From positions 124,001 to 188,000 of the forward strand of contig NZ_LQQA01000033.1 in NCBI RefSeq assembly GCF_002101965.1: 64,000 bases of DNA, in the 5' to 3' direction. Below, in pieces: positions 43,093 to 50,712 of the stretch (positions within the stretch are counted from its first letter, which is position 1; each line of letters starts with the position of its first letter). Made by a program: the position numbers and the translations under genes. The stretch comes from Mycolicibacterium wolinskyi. Lineage in GTDB: Bacteria > Actinomycetota > Actinomycetes > Mycobacteriales > Mycobacteriaceae. Under the pieces are notes generated by a model that was not told the origin of the DNA, ran no database searches, and was given only the letters and a program-made list of their open reading frames with translations.

Positions 43093-43806
43093 CTAAGCGG
43101 CGAAGCCTGCGCTGTACGCGGCGAGTGCCTCTTCATAGCGGTCGAGCACCGTCGCCGCCACCAACCGGTGCGGGCCTAGCGGTTCGGCCATCGGAATGCC
43201 TTGGCTGCGAGCGTATTCAGCGACGCGGTCGGTGATGCGGCCGTGCGCCAGGAACCACGGCGCGATCACGAAGCGCTCGGCGCCACTGGCACGCAACTGC
43301 TCGACGGCCTCGGGCACCGAGGGGGTCTGACCGGTCGCGAACGCGACCTGCACGCCTGCCCACCGAGTCCCTTCGGCCAAGCTGCCCGCGAGCGACGCGG
43401 TGCGGGCGTTGGCGGCCGGATGCGATGAGCCGACCCCGGTGAGCACCACGCCCAGCGCGGCGTCGAAGCGTGAAACTCCCAGTGCAGCAAGGCGTTCCCG
43501 AACCACCTGAAGCAGCCGCGGGTCTTCGCCGAGCACGTCGGCCTGGAGGACGTCGGCGCCCGACTGGGCGATCAGGCCGGGGATGTCGGTACGGGCGTGA
43601 AACGCACTGGCCAGCAGCAGCGGTGTCACCACCGAGCCGGGCGCGACGTCCGGCAGCACGTCGGCCAGGTTCGGCGCGTTCTGCTCGCAGAACGCCACCC
43701 GCACGTCGGTGTCGGGCAGCAGGCGGCGCAGATGGCCGGCGATCGCATGGGCGTTCGCCGACGAACGCGGATCTGCGCTGCCGTGTGCGGTGAGGACGAG
43801 CGTCAC
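43093..43806 (-). CDS. che1: Sirohydrochlorin ferrochelatase-like protein (Che1)
   Basis: 237 residues from GTG 43806, with GAGGTTG upstream. Two CbiX-like halves: LVLTAHGSADPRSSANAHAIAGHLR with the metal-binding His, GSVVTPLLLASAFHARTDIP, then VVLTGVGSSHPAANARTASLAG and FVIAPWFLAHGRITDRVAEYA. It inserts iron into sirohydrochlorin to make siroheme, the cofactor of SirA encoded in the same operon. It starts 7 bp after the cysH stop. Confidence 0.92.
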   Translation of the reverse strand: MTLVLTAHGSADPRSSANAHAIAGHLRRLLPDTDVRVAFCEQNAPNLADVLPDVAPGSVVTPLLLASAFHARTDIPGLIAQSGADVLQADVLGEDPRLLQVVRERLAALGVSRFDAALGVVLTGVGSSHPAANARTASLAGSLAEGTRWAGVQVAFATGQTPSVPEAVEQLRASGAERFVIAPWFLAHGRITDRVAEYARSQGIPMAEPLGPHRLVAATVLDRYEEALAAYSAGFAA

Positions 43807-43813
43807 AACAACC

Positions 43814-44548
43814 TCACGAGGCGTGCAGCCCGCATTCCGTCTTGGACTGGCCGGCCCAGCGACCGCTGCGCGGATCGGCGCCGACGAGCGGCTTACTCGT
43901 GCACGGTGCGCAGCCGATAGACGGATAGCCTTCGTAGACAAGGGGATTGACGAGAATGCCGTTGGCGTCGATGTAGGCCTGCATATCGTCGTCGGACCAC
44001 GCCGCGATCGGGTTGATCTTCACGAGGCCGAATGCGTTGTCCCAGCTGATCAACGGCGCGTTCGCGCGGGTCGGCGCTTCGACCCTGCGGATACCGGTCA
44101 CCCAAGCGCGGTAGCCCTGGAGAGCCTTGCTCAGCGGCTCGACCTTGCGCAGCCGGCAGCACTCACCGGCATTGCGCGCGAACAGATCCTTGCCGAGCAA
44201 CGCGTCCTGCTCGGCGACGCTGTGCTCGGGCGCCACGTTGACCACGTGGACGTCGTAGACGGCCTCCACGGCATCGCGGGTGCCGATCGTCTCGGCGAAG
44301 TGGTAGCCGGTGTCGAGAAACAGCACGTCGACGCCGGGGCGCACCTTGGCCGCCATCTCCACGAGCACCGCGTCCTGCATGTTCGAGGCCACCACGTACT
44401 CAGGCCTACTGCCCGGCCCACCGGCGCCGCCGAAGTGCTCGTCGGTCCAGCGCAGCAGTTCCTCCGCGCTCGCGCCCGCAAGCTCCTCAGCGCCCCGTTC
44501 GGCCAGTTCGCGTAGCTCGGACTCCATCGTCGTCGTCAAAGCACTCAC
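43814..44548 (-). CDS. cysH: Adenosine 5'-phosphosulfate reductase
   Basis: 244 residues. PP-loop ATPase-like fold with DVLFLDTGYHFAETIGTRD and the iron-sulfur signature that marks APS (not PAPS) reductases: the adjacent pair in GECCRLRKVEPL and the distal CAPCTSKP, plus the C-terminal catalytic Cys in KTECGLHAS. It reduces APS to sulfite with thioredoxin. ATG 44548 overlaps the sirA stop (ATGA), so synthesis of sulfite and its reduction are coupled. Confidence 0.96.
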   Translation of the reverse strand: MSALTTTMESELRELAERGAEELAGASAEELLRWTDEHFGGAGGPGSRPEYVVASNMQDAVLVEMAAKVRPGVDVLFLDTGYHFAETIGTRDAVEAVYDVHVVNVAPEHSVAEQDALLGKDLFARNAGECCRLRKVEPLSKALQGYRAWVTGIRRVEAPTRANAPLISWDNAFGLVKINPIAAWSDDDMQAYIDANGILVNPLVYEGYPSIGCAPCTSKPLVGADPRSGRWAGQSKTECGLHAS

Positions 44549-46233
44549 CTCAAATCAGCTTCGTCGGCCCGTACGGCCCACTGGGCGAAACGCTCACCGG
44601 ACTCGCGTTGTTTCACGAAGTTGCGAACAACCCGGTCGATGTAGTCGCCGAGCTCGGTGGAGAGCACCTTGTGCTGGCGCAGCTTGCGGCCGAAACCGCT
44701 GTCCAGGCCGAGGCTGCCGCCCAGGTGCACCTGGAAACCTTCGACTGGCCCGTCACCGTCGTCGATCATCTGGCCTTTGAAGCCGATGTCGGCGACCTGA
44801 ATTCGCGCGCACGAGTTCGGGCAGCCGTTGATGTTCACGGTGATCGGCACGTCGAGCTGGGCGTTGATGTCCTCGAGCCGCTTCTCCAGATCGGGGACCA
44901 GCGACTGAGCGCGCTTGCGGGTCTCGGCGAAGCTCAGTTTGCAGAACTCGATGCCGGTGCAGGCCATCAGATTGCGCCGCCAATGCGACGGCTGCGAGGG
45001 CAGTCCGAGCGCGTCCAAGCCGTCGCGCAGCTCGTCCAGCTTGTCATCGGGGACGTCGAGGATGATGAGCTTCTGGTACGGCGTGAAGCGGATCCGGTCC
45101 GAACCCGCCGCCTCGGCGAGGTCGGCGACCTTGCTGAGGATGGTGCCCGAGACCCGGCCCGCGATCGGCGCGACACCGACGGCGTTCAGCCCGTTCTTGA
45201 GGCGCTGCACGCCGACGTGATCGATCGGACGGGTCACCGGCTCGGGGGCCGGTCCGTCGATCAGCGGACGCTTCAGGTACTCGGTCTCGAGAACCTCGCG
45301 GAATTTTTCGGTGCCCCAGTCCTTGACCAGGAACTTCAGCCTGGCCTTGGACCGCAGCCGCCGGTAGCCGTAGTCGCGGAAGATGCTGACGACGCCCTCC
45401 CACACTTCGGGCACCTCGTCCAGGGGCACCCACGTGCCCAGCCGCTGGCCGAGCATCGGGTTGGTGGAGAGGCCACCGCCGACCCACAGGTCGAAACCGG
45501 GCCCGTGCTCGGGGTGGTTGACCCCGATGAACGCGACGTCGTTGACCTCGTGAACGACGTCTTGCAAGCCCGAGATCGCGGTCTTGAACTTGCGCGGCAG
45601 GTTGGAGTACTCCTTCTTGCCGATGTAGCGCCGCACGATCTCGTCGATCGCCGGGGTGCCGTCGATCACCTCATCGAGGGATTCACCGGCGAGCGGCGAG
45701 CCGAGCACGACGCGCGGGCAGTCGCCGCAGGCCTCGGTCGTCTGCAGTCCGACGGCGTCGAGGCGCTTCCAGATCTCCGGCATGTCCTCGACCCGGATCC
45801 AGTGGTACTGGACGTTCTCGCGGTCGGAGATGTCGGCGGTGTCGCGCGCGAACTCGGTCGAGATGCCACCGAGCGTCCGAAGCGCCGCGACAGAGAGCGC
45901 ACCGCCGTCGCAGCGCACCCGGAGCATGAAGTACGAGTCCTCGAGCATGTCGGTGTTCTCGTCACCGGTCCAGGTGCCGTCGTAGCCGGGCTTGCGCTGG
46001 GTGTAGAGCCCCCACCAGCGGAAGCGGCCGCGCAGGTCGCCTTTGTCGATACTCTCGAAGCCGTTCTTGGCGTAGATGTTCTCGATACGCTCCCGCACGT
46101 TGAGCGGATTGTCGTCCTTCTTTGCCTGCTCATTGGGATTGAGCGGCTCGCGATAGCCCAGAGCCCACTGTCCTTCGCCGCGGGGACGCTTGGCGGGACG
46201 TGCGGCTTTGGCCGGTGCCTTGGGGGTTGTCAC
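44545..46233 (-). CDS. sirA: Ferredoxin-dependent sulfite reductase
   Basis: 562 residues from GTG 46233 (AGGAGC upstream). The nitrite/sulfite reductase fold is repeated, with siroheme and 4Fe-4S ligands in CTGIEFCKLSFAETRKRA and NINGCPNSCARIQVADIGFKG. The N-terminus (GYREPLNPNEQAKKDDNPLNVRERIENIYAKNGF) is typical of the mycobacterial enzyme once annotated nirA. It makes sulfide from sulfite for cysteine synthesis. It is the first gene of sirA-cysH-che1, controlled by the polycysteine leader. Confidence 0.96.
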   Translation of the reverse strand: MTTPKAPAKAARPAKRPRGEGQWALGYREPLNPNEQAKKDDNPLNVRERIENIYAKNGFESIDKGDLRGRFRWWGLYTQRKPGYDGTWTGDENTDMLEDSYFMLRVRCDGGALSVAALRTLGGISTEFARDTADISDRENVQYHWIRVEDMPEIWKRLDAVGLQTTEACGDCPRVVLGSPLAGESLDEVIDGTPAIDEIVRRYIGKKEYSNLPRKFKTAISGLQDVVHEVNDVAFIGVNHPEHGPGFDLWVGGGLSTNPMLGQRLGTWVPLDEVPEVWEGVVSIFRDYGYRRLRSKARLKFLVKDWGTEKFREVLETEYLKRPLIDGPAPEPVTRPIDHVGVQRLKNGLNAVGVAPIAGRVSGTILSKVADLAEAAGSDRIRFTPYQKLIILDVPDDKLDELRDGLDALGLPSQPSHWRRNLMACTGIEFCKLSFAETRKRAQSLVPDLEKRLEDINAQLDVPITVNINGCPNSCARIQVADIGFKGQMIDDGDGPVEGFQVHLGGSLGLDSGFGRKLRQHKVLSTELGDYIDRVVRNFVKQRESGERFAQWAVRADEADLR

Positions 46234-46240
46234 TGTAGGT

Positions 46241-46318
46241 GCTCCTTCGCGGAGGAGCTGGCCTTAGGCCGCGCTGTTCACCGGTGGCTGTCCGGCGGCG
46301 CAGATCCGGTGGCCAGCT
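46241..46318 (-). promoter_or_regulatory. Attenuator: mutually exclusive RNA stems before sirA
   Basis: On the RNA, GCTCCT-ccgcga-AGGAGC (46258 to 46241) hides the sirA Shine-Dalgarno. An alternative stem pairs AGCTGGCC (46318-46311) with GGCCAGCT (46263-46256), whose last three bases are the first of the anti-Shine-Dalgarno arm, so only one can form. This is the layout of a translational switch placed after the polycysteine ORF. Read by eye, not folded. Confidence 0.65.
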
Positions 46319-46348
46319 GAAAGTACAGGTGGGCAGGTCTACACAGGA

Positions 46349-46444
46349 TCAAGGCAGACAGCAACAGCTACAAACACGCTTGAAATCGACATGCCGCCGA
46401 GCCACCAGCGATACGCGGGTGGTGCTGTTGTTGGCGGAAGTCAC
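46349..46444 (-). CDS. Polycysteine leaderless leader peptide upstream of sirA
   Basis: A 31-codon ORF from GTG 46444 to TGA 46349. The peptide ends FKRVCSCCCLP, with four Cys in five residues. It corresponds to the class of cysteine-responsive leaderless ORFs described in M. smegmatis (as I recall Ms4527A). A CACAAT -10 (46456-46451) lies 6 nt before the GTG, so the transcript would start at the codon itself. The whole 312-bp gap between sirA and hemW is taken up by this ORF, the attenuator and the divergent promoters. Confidence 0.85.
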   Translation of the reverse strand: MTSANNSTTRVSLVARRHVDFKRVCSCCCLP

Positions 46445-46545
46445 GCGGCCATTGTGCCACGATTGTCGCCATAGCCCCTAACCGGGCCATATTTGCGCTC
46501 ACGGTGAGCAAAAGTCCCCGCTGGACAGTCTGGGAAAATCGTTGC

Positions 46546-47718
46546 ATGACCACCCGGACCGCGCCGTCAGGCCAGCCCGATCTGGCGCCCGTCGCGGGAC
46601 GACCGTTCGGCATCTACATCCATGTGCCGTTCTGTGCCACCCGCTGCGGATACTGCGACTTCAACACCTACACGCCCACTGAACTGGGCGGATCCAACCC
46701 CGAGGGCTGGCTGGCCGCGCTGCGCGTCGAGTTGCGGATGGCCGCGGCGCGGGTGGGTGCGGTGCCGGTTCGGACCGTGTTTGTCGGCGGCGGGACACCC
46801 TCGCTGCTCGGGAGCGCCGGACTGGCTGCAGTCCTCGACGCCGTCCGCGACAACTTCGAGCTTGCCGCCGCGGCCGAGGTGACCACCGAGGCCAATCCGG
46901 AATCGACCTCGCCCGAGTTCTTCGCGGCGCTGCGCGAAGCCGGCTATACCCGCGTTTCGCTCGGTATGCAGTCGGTGGCGCCCCACGTGCTGGCGGTTTT
47001 GGACCGCACGCATTCACCGGGCCGGGCGCCGGCCGCGGCGGCCGAGGCCAGGGCCGCGGGCTTCGAGCACGTCAACATCGACCTGATCTACGGGACGCCG
47101 GGGGAGTCCGACGACGACCTGCGGCGTTCGGTCGACGCCGCGGTGCACGCCGGGGTCGATCACGTATCGGGCTACGCCCTGGTGGTCGAGGACGGCACCG
47201 CGCTGGCTCGGCGGGTGCGCCGCGGTGAGATCGCCGCACCCGACGACGATGTGCTCGCGCAGCGTTACGAGTTGCTGGACACGCATCTGTCGGAGGCCGG
47301 CTTCGAGTGGTACGAGGTGTCGAACTGGAGCCGACCGGGCGGCGAGTGCCGGCACAACCTCGGCTACTGGGACGGCGGCGAATGGTGGGGCGCCGGACCG
47401 GGAGCGCACGGGTTCCTGGGTGCGACCAGGTGGTGGAACATCAAGCACCCCAACGCCTATGCGCAAGCGTTGGCCGACGGACAGTTGCCGGTGGCCGACT
47501 TCGAAGAGCTCGACCCGCAGGCTCGCCACCTCGAGGACGTGATGCTTCGGCTTCGGCTGCGGCGCGGGTTGGCCTGTGGTGATCTCACCGCAGGTGAACG
47601 CGCGCGCCTGGCGGGCCTGGTGGCCGATGGCTTGGTCGATGCGGCCGGAGAGCGTGTGGTGCTGACCGACCGCGGCCGGTTGCTGGCCGACGGTGTGGTG
47701 CGCACCTTGCTGGATTAA
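46546..47718 (+). CDS. hemW: HemW-type radical SAM protein
   Basis: About 390 residues from ATG 46546 (GTG 46504 is possible). The radical SAM cluster is CATRCGYC in FGIYIHVPFCATRCGYCDFNTYTP. Further family marks: TVFVGGGTPSLLGSAGL, RVSLGMQSVAPHVLAVLDRTHSPG and HVSGYALVVEDGTALARR. HemW is the heme-binding relative of coproporphyrinogen oxidase HemN; true HemN has an extra N-terminal Cys and greater length. It is divergent from the siroheme-using sirA operon. Confidence 0.92.
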   Translation: MTTRTAPSGQPDLAPVAGRPFGIYIHVPFCATRCGYCDFNTYTPTELGGSNPEGWLAALRVELRMAAARVGAVPVRTVFVGGGTPSLLGSAGLAAVLDAVRDNFELAAAAEVTTEANPESTSPEFFAALREAGYTRVSLGMQSVAPHVLAVLDRTHSPGRAPAAAAEARAAGFEHVNIDLIYGTPGESDDDLRRSVDAAVHAGVDHVSGYALVVEDGTALARRVRRGEIAAPDDDVLAQRYELLDTHLSEAGFEWYEVSNWSRPGGECRHNLGYWDGGEWWGAGPGAHGFLGATRWWNIKHPNAYAQALADGQLPVADFEELDPQARHLEDVMLRLRLRRGLACGDLTAGERARLAGLVADGLVDAAGERVVLTDRGRLLADGVVRTLLD

Positions 47719-47761
47719 CGCGAATCACACCGCGGGCGACGGCGTAGTGCACCTGGTTTAC

Positions 47762-47780
47762 CTAGGTTAGGCTACATTTA
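47762..47780 (+). promoter_or_regulatory. IdeR iron box before mbtI
   Basis: CTAGGTTAGGCTACATTTA matches the IdeR consensus TTAGGTTAGGCTAACCTAA at 14 of 19 positions. It overlaps TACATT (47773-47778), a -10 element 8 nt before the GTG of mbtI, so the message is probably leaderless and iron-IdeR would block polymerase directly. Confidence 0.8.
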
Positions 47781-47786
47781 CTTCCC

Positions 47787-49139
47787 GTGACGAAGGTCAG
47801 TTTCGAGACGAGTTCCGACAACGCCGAGTCGATCGAGCTGTCGCTGCCGACCGGTACGAACCCCGTTGACCTCGTGGCCGAGCTGGCCCGGGTGCTGCCT
47901 GAACGTGACGGCGAGGACTACGTCGTCTACGAGCGCGACGGCGAGTGGACGTTGGCGCTGGGCGTGCGGGCCGTCGTCGAACTCGACTCCGACGAGTTGC
48001 GGGTGATCCAGGACGGCGTGGTGCAGCGGCAGGCGTGGTCCGGACGTCCGGGTGCGGCGCTCGGCGAGGCCGTCGACCGGTTGCTGCTCGAAACCGACCG
48101 GCTGTTCGGGTGGGTGGCATTCGAGTTCGGCACGTATCGCTTCGGTCTGCAGGCGCGACTGCAGCCGGGCACGCCGCTGGCCCGAATCCTCTGGCCCCGT
48201 ACCCAATTCGTGGTGTCGGACGGGCGGATCACGTTGATCGGCGCCGATGACCGCCAGACTGAGGCACTGCGTGCGGTGCTGGCGGACGGAGTGAGCGCGG
48301 TGCCGGCGGCCACCGCGGTGGATGTCCGGGCGGACTCGTCGAACTATCGCGACCGCGTCGCCACCGCGATCGACGAGATCACGAGCGGCCAGTACCAGAA
48401 GGTCATTCTGTCGCGGCGCTTCGACGTGCCGTTCACCGTCGACTTCCCGGCCACGTATCGCGTGGGCCGTCACAACAACACCCCGGCGCGGTCATTCCTG
48501 CTGCACCTCAGTGGAATCCGGGCGCTGGGCTACAGCCCCGAATTGGTCGCCGCGGTGCGTGCCGACGGCACCGTGCTGACCGAACCGCTCGCAGGCACCC
48601 GCGCCCTTGGGCGTGGCGCCGACAACGACCGCGCCGCCCGCGACGACCTGGAGTCGAATCCGAAAGAGATTGTGGAACACGCGATTTCGGTGCGCACGTC
48701 GGTGTCGGAGATCGCTGAGGTGGCCGAGCCGGGTACCGCGGTGGTGCTGGACTTCATGACCGTCCGCGAGCGCGGCAGCGTCCAGCATCTCGGGTCGACC
48801 GTCGGCGGGCGGCTGCAGCGCTCGATGGACCGCATGGACGCGCTGGAGACCCTGTTCCCGGCCGTCACCGCATCGGGCATTCCCAAGGCCGAGAGCGTTG
48901 ACGCGATCCTGCGGCTCGACGAGGCGCCCCGCGGCTTGTATTCCGGTGCGGTGGTGACGTTCTCGGCCGACGGCGGCATGGACGCGGCGCTGACACTCCG
49001 CGCCTGCTACGAAGCCGAAGGCAAGACCTGGCTGCGGGCCGGTGCCGGCATCATCGGCGATTCGACCCCGGACCGGGAATTCGAGGAGACCTGCGAGAAG
49101 CTCACGACGCTCGCGCCGCACCTGGTACCGCGCGCCTGA
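47787..49139 (+). CDS. mbtI: Salicylate synthase MbtI
   Basis: 450 residues, the same length as M. tuberculosis MbtI. It is a chorismate-using MST enzyme: ITSGQYQKVILSRRFDVPF, SFLLHLSGIRALGYSPELVAAV, VLTEPLAGTRALGRG, NPKEIVEHAISVRTSV and GGRLQRSMDRMDALETLFPAVTASGIPKAESVDAI, then LYSGAVVTFS. It converts chorismate through isochorismate to salicylate, the aryl cap of mycobactin. Separated from mbtA/mbtB by an unrelated gene pair. Iron control through the upstream IdeR box. Confidence 0.96.
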   Translation: MTKVSFETSSDNAESIELSLPTGTNPVDLVAELARVLPERDGEDYVVYERDGEWTLALGVRAVVELDSDELRVIQDGVVQRQAWSGRPGAALGEAVDRLLLETDRLFGWVAFEFGTYRFGLQARLQPGTPLARILWPRTQFVVSDGRITLIGADDRQTEALRAVLADGVSAVPAATAVDVRADSSNYRDRVATAIDEITSGQYQKVILSRRFDVPFTVDFPATYRVGRHNNTPARSFLLHLSGIRALGYSPELVAAVRADGTVLTEPLAGTRALGRGADNDRAARDDLESNPKEIVEHAISVRTSVSEIAEVAEPGTAVVLDFMTVRERGSVQHLGSTVGGRLQRSMDRMDALETLFPAVTASGIPKAESVDAILRLDEAPRGLYSGAVVTFSADGGMDAALTLRACYEAEGKTWLRAGAGIIGDSTPDREFEETCEKLTTLAPHLVPRA

Positions 49140-49184
49140 GCTTTACCGCGGTGTGGCGCGTTGCGCCTGCGCTGCGCTCGTGTT

Positions 49185-49340
49185 TGTCACGCTGGAGTGG
49201 CTGTGGACTTCGGACGTCACTCTGGTGTGACAGTGGTGGGCTGAATTTCCGTGTGGGCTCGCATTTGTCACGCTGGAGTGGCTGCGGACCTCGAACGTCA
49301 CTCTGGTGTGACAATCGCGGCCCGTCACTCTGGCGTGACA
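49185..49340. repeat. Tandem palindromic repeats after mbtI
   Basis: Two 48-bp units (49185-49232 and 49266-49313, period 81) each run from TGTCACGCTGGAGTG to CACTCTGGTGTGACA, arms that are inverted copies with few mismatches. A third right-hand arm (GTCACTCTGGCGTGACA) is at 49324-49340. They fill the gap between mbtI and the convergent membrane protein gene, so they may terminate transcription from both sides. Confidence 0.7.
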
Positions 49341-49376
49341 ATCGGCGGCGCGGCGCGGCAGGGCAGGGTGGCTACG

Positions 49377-50027
49377 TCACAGCCGCAGTAACTCGATGCT
49401 GTAGATGACGATCCAGGTTGCCCAGCCGAGCCAGCCGATGAGGCCGACCGGCGCGATTCGGCTCGCGCCGCCGGCGTTGTACGGGCTTGCTGCCGACGAT
49501 ATGAACAACAGGACCGCGCTCGCGTAACCGAGCCAGGCGTGCCACGGCGCGATGAATCCGGTGTCGGCCCCCGCCGCGGTGAAACCGAGCAGTGCGATGG
49601 CCAGAAACACCTGGTTGAAGCCGAACAGCACATTGCTCAGACCCCACAGCCCCGCCATGGAGCCCCGGCCGTGGCTCGCGGCCGCGGCCATGCCGAAGCG
49701 CAGCGCCTCGACGCAGGTGAAGGTCGCGTTCTGCATGATCACTCCGGCAAAGCCCACCAGCGCCCACGCCCTGGCATCGCCGCCGCCATCCCCCAGCACG
49801 GTGAGCAGCCCGGCGGCGAACACCGTGGTGAACAGCCACATCGCCGGGGCAAGCACCGAGGGTTTCCTCAAGGCGTCGCCGACAGTGGCGAAGGAGTCGG
49901 TCACGGCGCCGATGTCCTTGCCCGCCACCGGCATCGGCAGTCCGCCGCGTACGTAGATGACGTTGACGACGACCGCGACGAGGACGAACCCGATGCCGCC
50001 GAGACCTGCCGCAACGGTGAAATCCAT
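49377..50027 (-). CDS. Hypothetical multi-pass membrane protein
   Basis: About 216 residues from ATG 50027 (a start at 50039 is possible), with GGGGGCC before it. Six or so hydrophobic segments: AAGLGGIGFVLVAVVVNVIYV, MWLFTTVFAAGLLTVLG, AWALVGFAGVIMQNATFTCVEAL, GLSNVLFGFNQVFLAIALLGF, WLGYASAVLLFISSA and PVGLIGWLGWATWIVIYSIELL. I do not recognise the family. It is divergent from, and probably regulated by, the TetR gene next door, whose -10 box overlaps its own. Confidence 0.75.
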   Translation of the reverse strand: MDFTVAAGLGGIGFVLVAVVVNVIYVRGGLPMPVAGKDIGAVTDSFATVGDALRKPSVLAPAMWLFTTVFAAGLLTVLGDGGGDARAWALVGFAGVIMQNATFTCVEALRFGMAAAASHGRGSMAGLWGLSNVLFGFNQVFLAIALLGFTAAGADTGFIAPWHAWLGYASAVLLFISSAASPYNAGGASRIAPVGLIGWLGWATWIVIYSIELLRL

Positions 50028-50054
50028 GTCGGCCCCCAAAATTAGATTTACACT

Positions 50055-50073
50055 TACTATATTGAATGAATAT
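50055..50073. promoter_or_regulatory. Overlapping divergent promoters with candidate TetR operator
   Basis: In an AT-rich patch unusual for this genome, TACTAT (50055-50060, plus) and TATAGT (50061-50056, minus) are overlapping -10 boxes for the two divergent genes. The adjoining ATATTGAATGAATAT (50059-50073) has inverted arms ATATT/AATAT and is a plausible repressor site. Confidence 0.5.
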
Positions 50074-50094
50074 CAACACAAATGGAAGGTGGTC

Positions 50095-50712
50095 ATGGCC
50101 GACCGGCGTCGTTACGACTCACTGCGGCGGCTCGCGCAGGCGAAGCAGACGCGTGCCGAAATCGCCGATGCGGCGCGTCGGCTATTCGTCACGCACGGCT
50201 GGGCGACGACGACCGTGCGCGACGTCGCCCGAGCGGCCGAGGTGTCGGTGCCCACCGTGTACGCGGCGTATCAGAACAAAGCCGGACTGGTGTGGGCGCT
50301 GGTCGACGCCGCGGATCTGTCGGCCGACCTACCGCAGATGCTCCACGAACTGGAATCCGGCGCGACACCGCAGGCGCACCTGGCCGCGATGGCCGGCTAT
50401 GACCGGCGGCTGTTCGAGCGCGCCGGTGACCTGGTCGCACTCATCCGCGAAGCGGGCCGTACCGAGCCCGACCTTGCGGCCCTCTACCGCCAAGCCCGCG
50501 AGGCCGCCGACCAGACCCGCATCCAAGTGTTCTCCGGTTGGCCCGCCGGCACATTGCGCGCCGGCCTGGACGTGCAGCAAGCCGTCGACATCTACGCCGC
50601 CCTGTGCAATGTGGACGTCTACACGACGCTGACGGTCGAACGCGGCTGGCCGCCCGACCGCGTCGAGCACTGGTGGACCGAAGCGCTCGCCCGCGAACTC
50701 ATCCGTCGGTGA
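50095..50712 (+). CDS. TetR/AcrR-family transcriptional regulator
   Basis: 205 residues from ATG 50095 (GGAAGGTGG upstream). The N-terminal HTH is canonical: KQTRAEIADAARRLFVTHGWATTTVRDVARAAEVSVPTVYAAYQNKAGLVWALV. The C-terminal ligand-binding part is helical and includes AAMAGYDRRLFERAGDLVALIREAGRTEPDLAALYRQAREAAD. It most likely represses itself and the divergent membrane protein gene. Its 3' end overlaps the convergent mbtA gene by 14 bp. Inserted between mbtI and mbtA. Confidence 0.9.
   Translation: MADRRRYDSLRRLAQAKQTRAEIADAARRLFVTHGWATTTVRDVARAAEVSVPTVYAAYQNKAGLVWALVDAADLSADLPQMLHELESGATPQAHLAAMAGYDRRLFERAGDLVALIREAGRTEPDLAALYRQAREAADQTRIQVFSGWPAGTLRAGLDVQQAVDIYAALCNVDVYTTLTVERGWPPDRVEHWWTEALARELIRR

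Noticed and set aside
46368..46613. Alternative small ORF in the sirA leader
   Set aside because: It has no Cys run and its upstream part overlaps hemW; the GTG frame ending in CSCCCLP is the one with the attenuator features.
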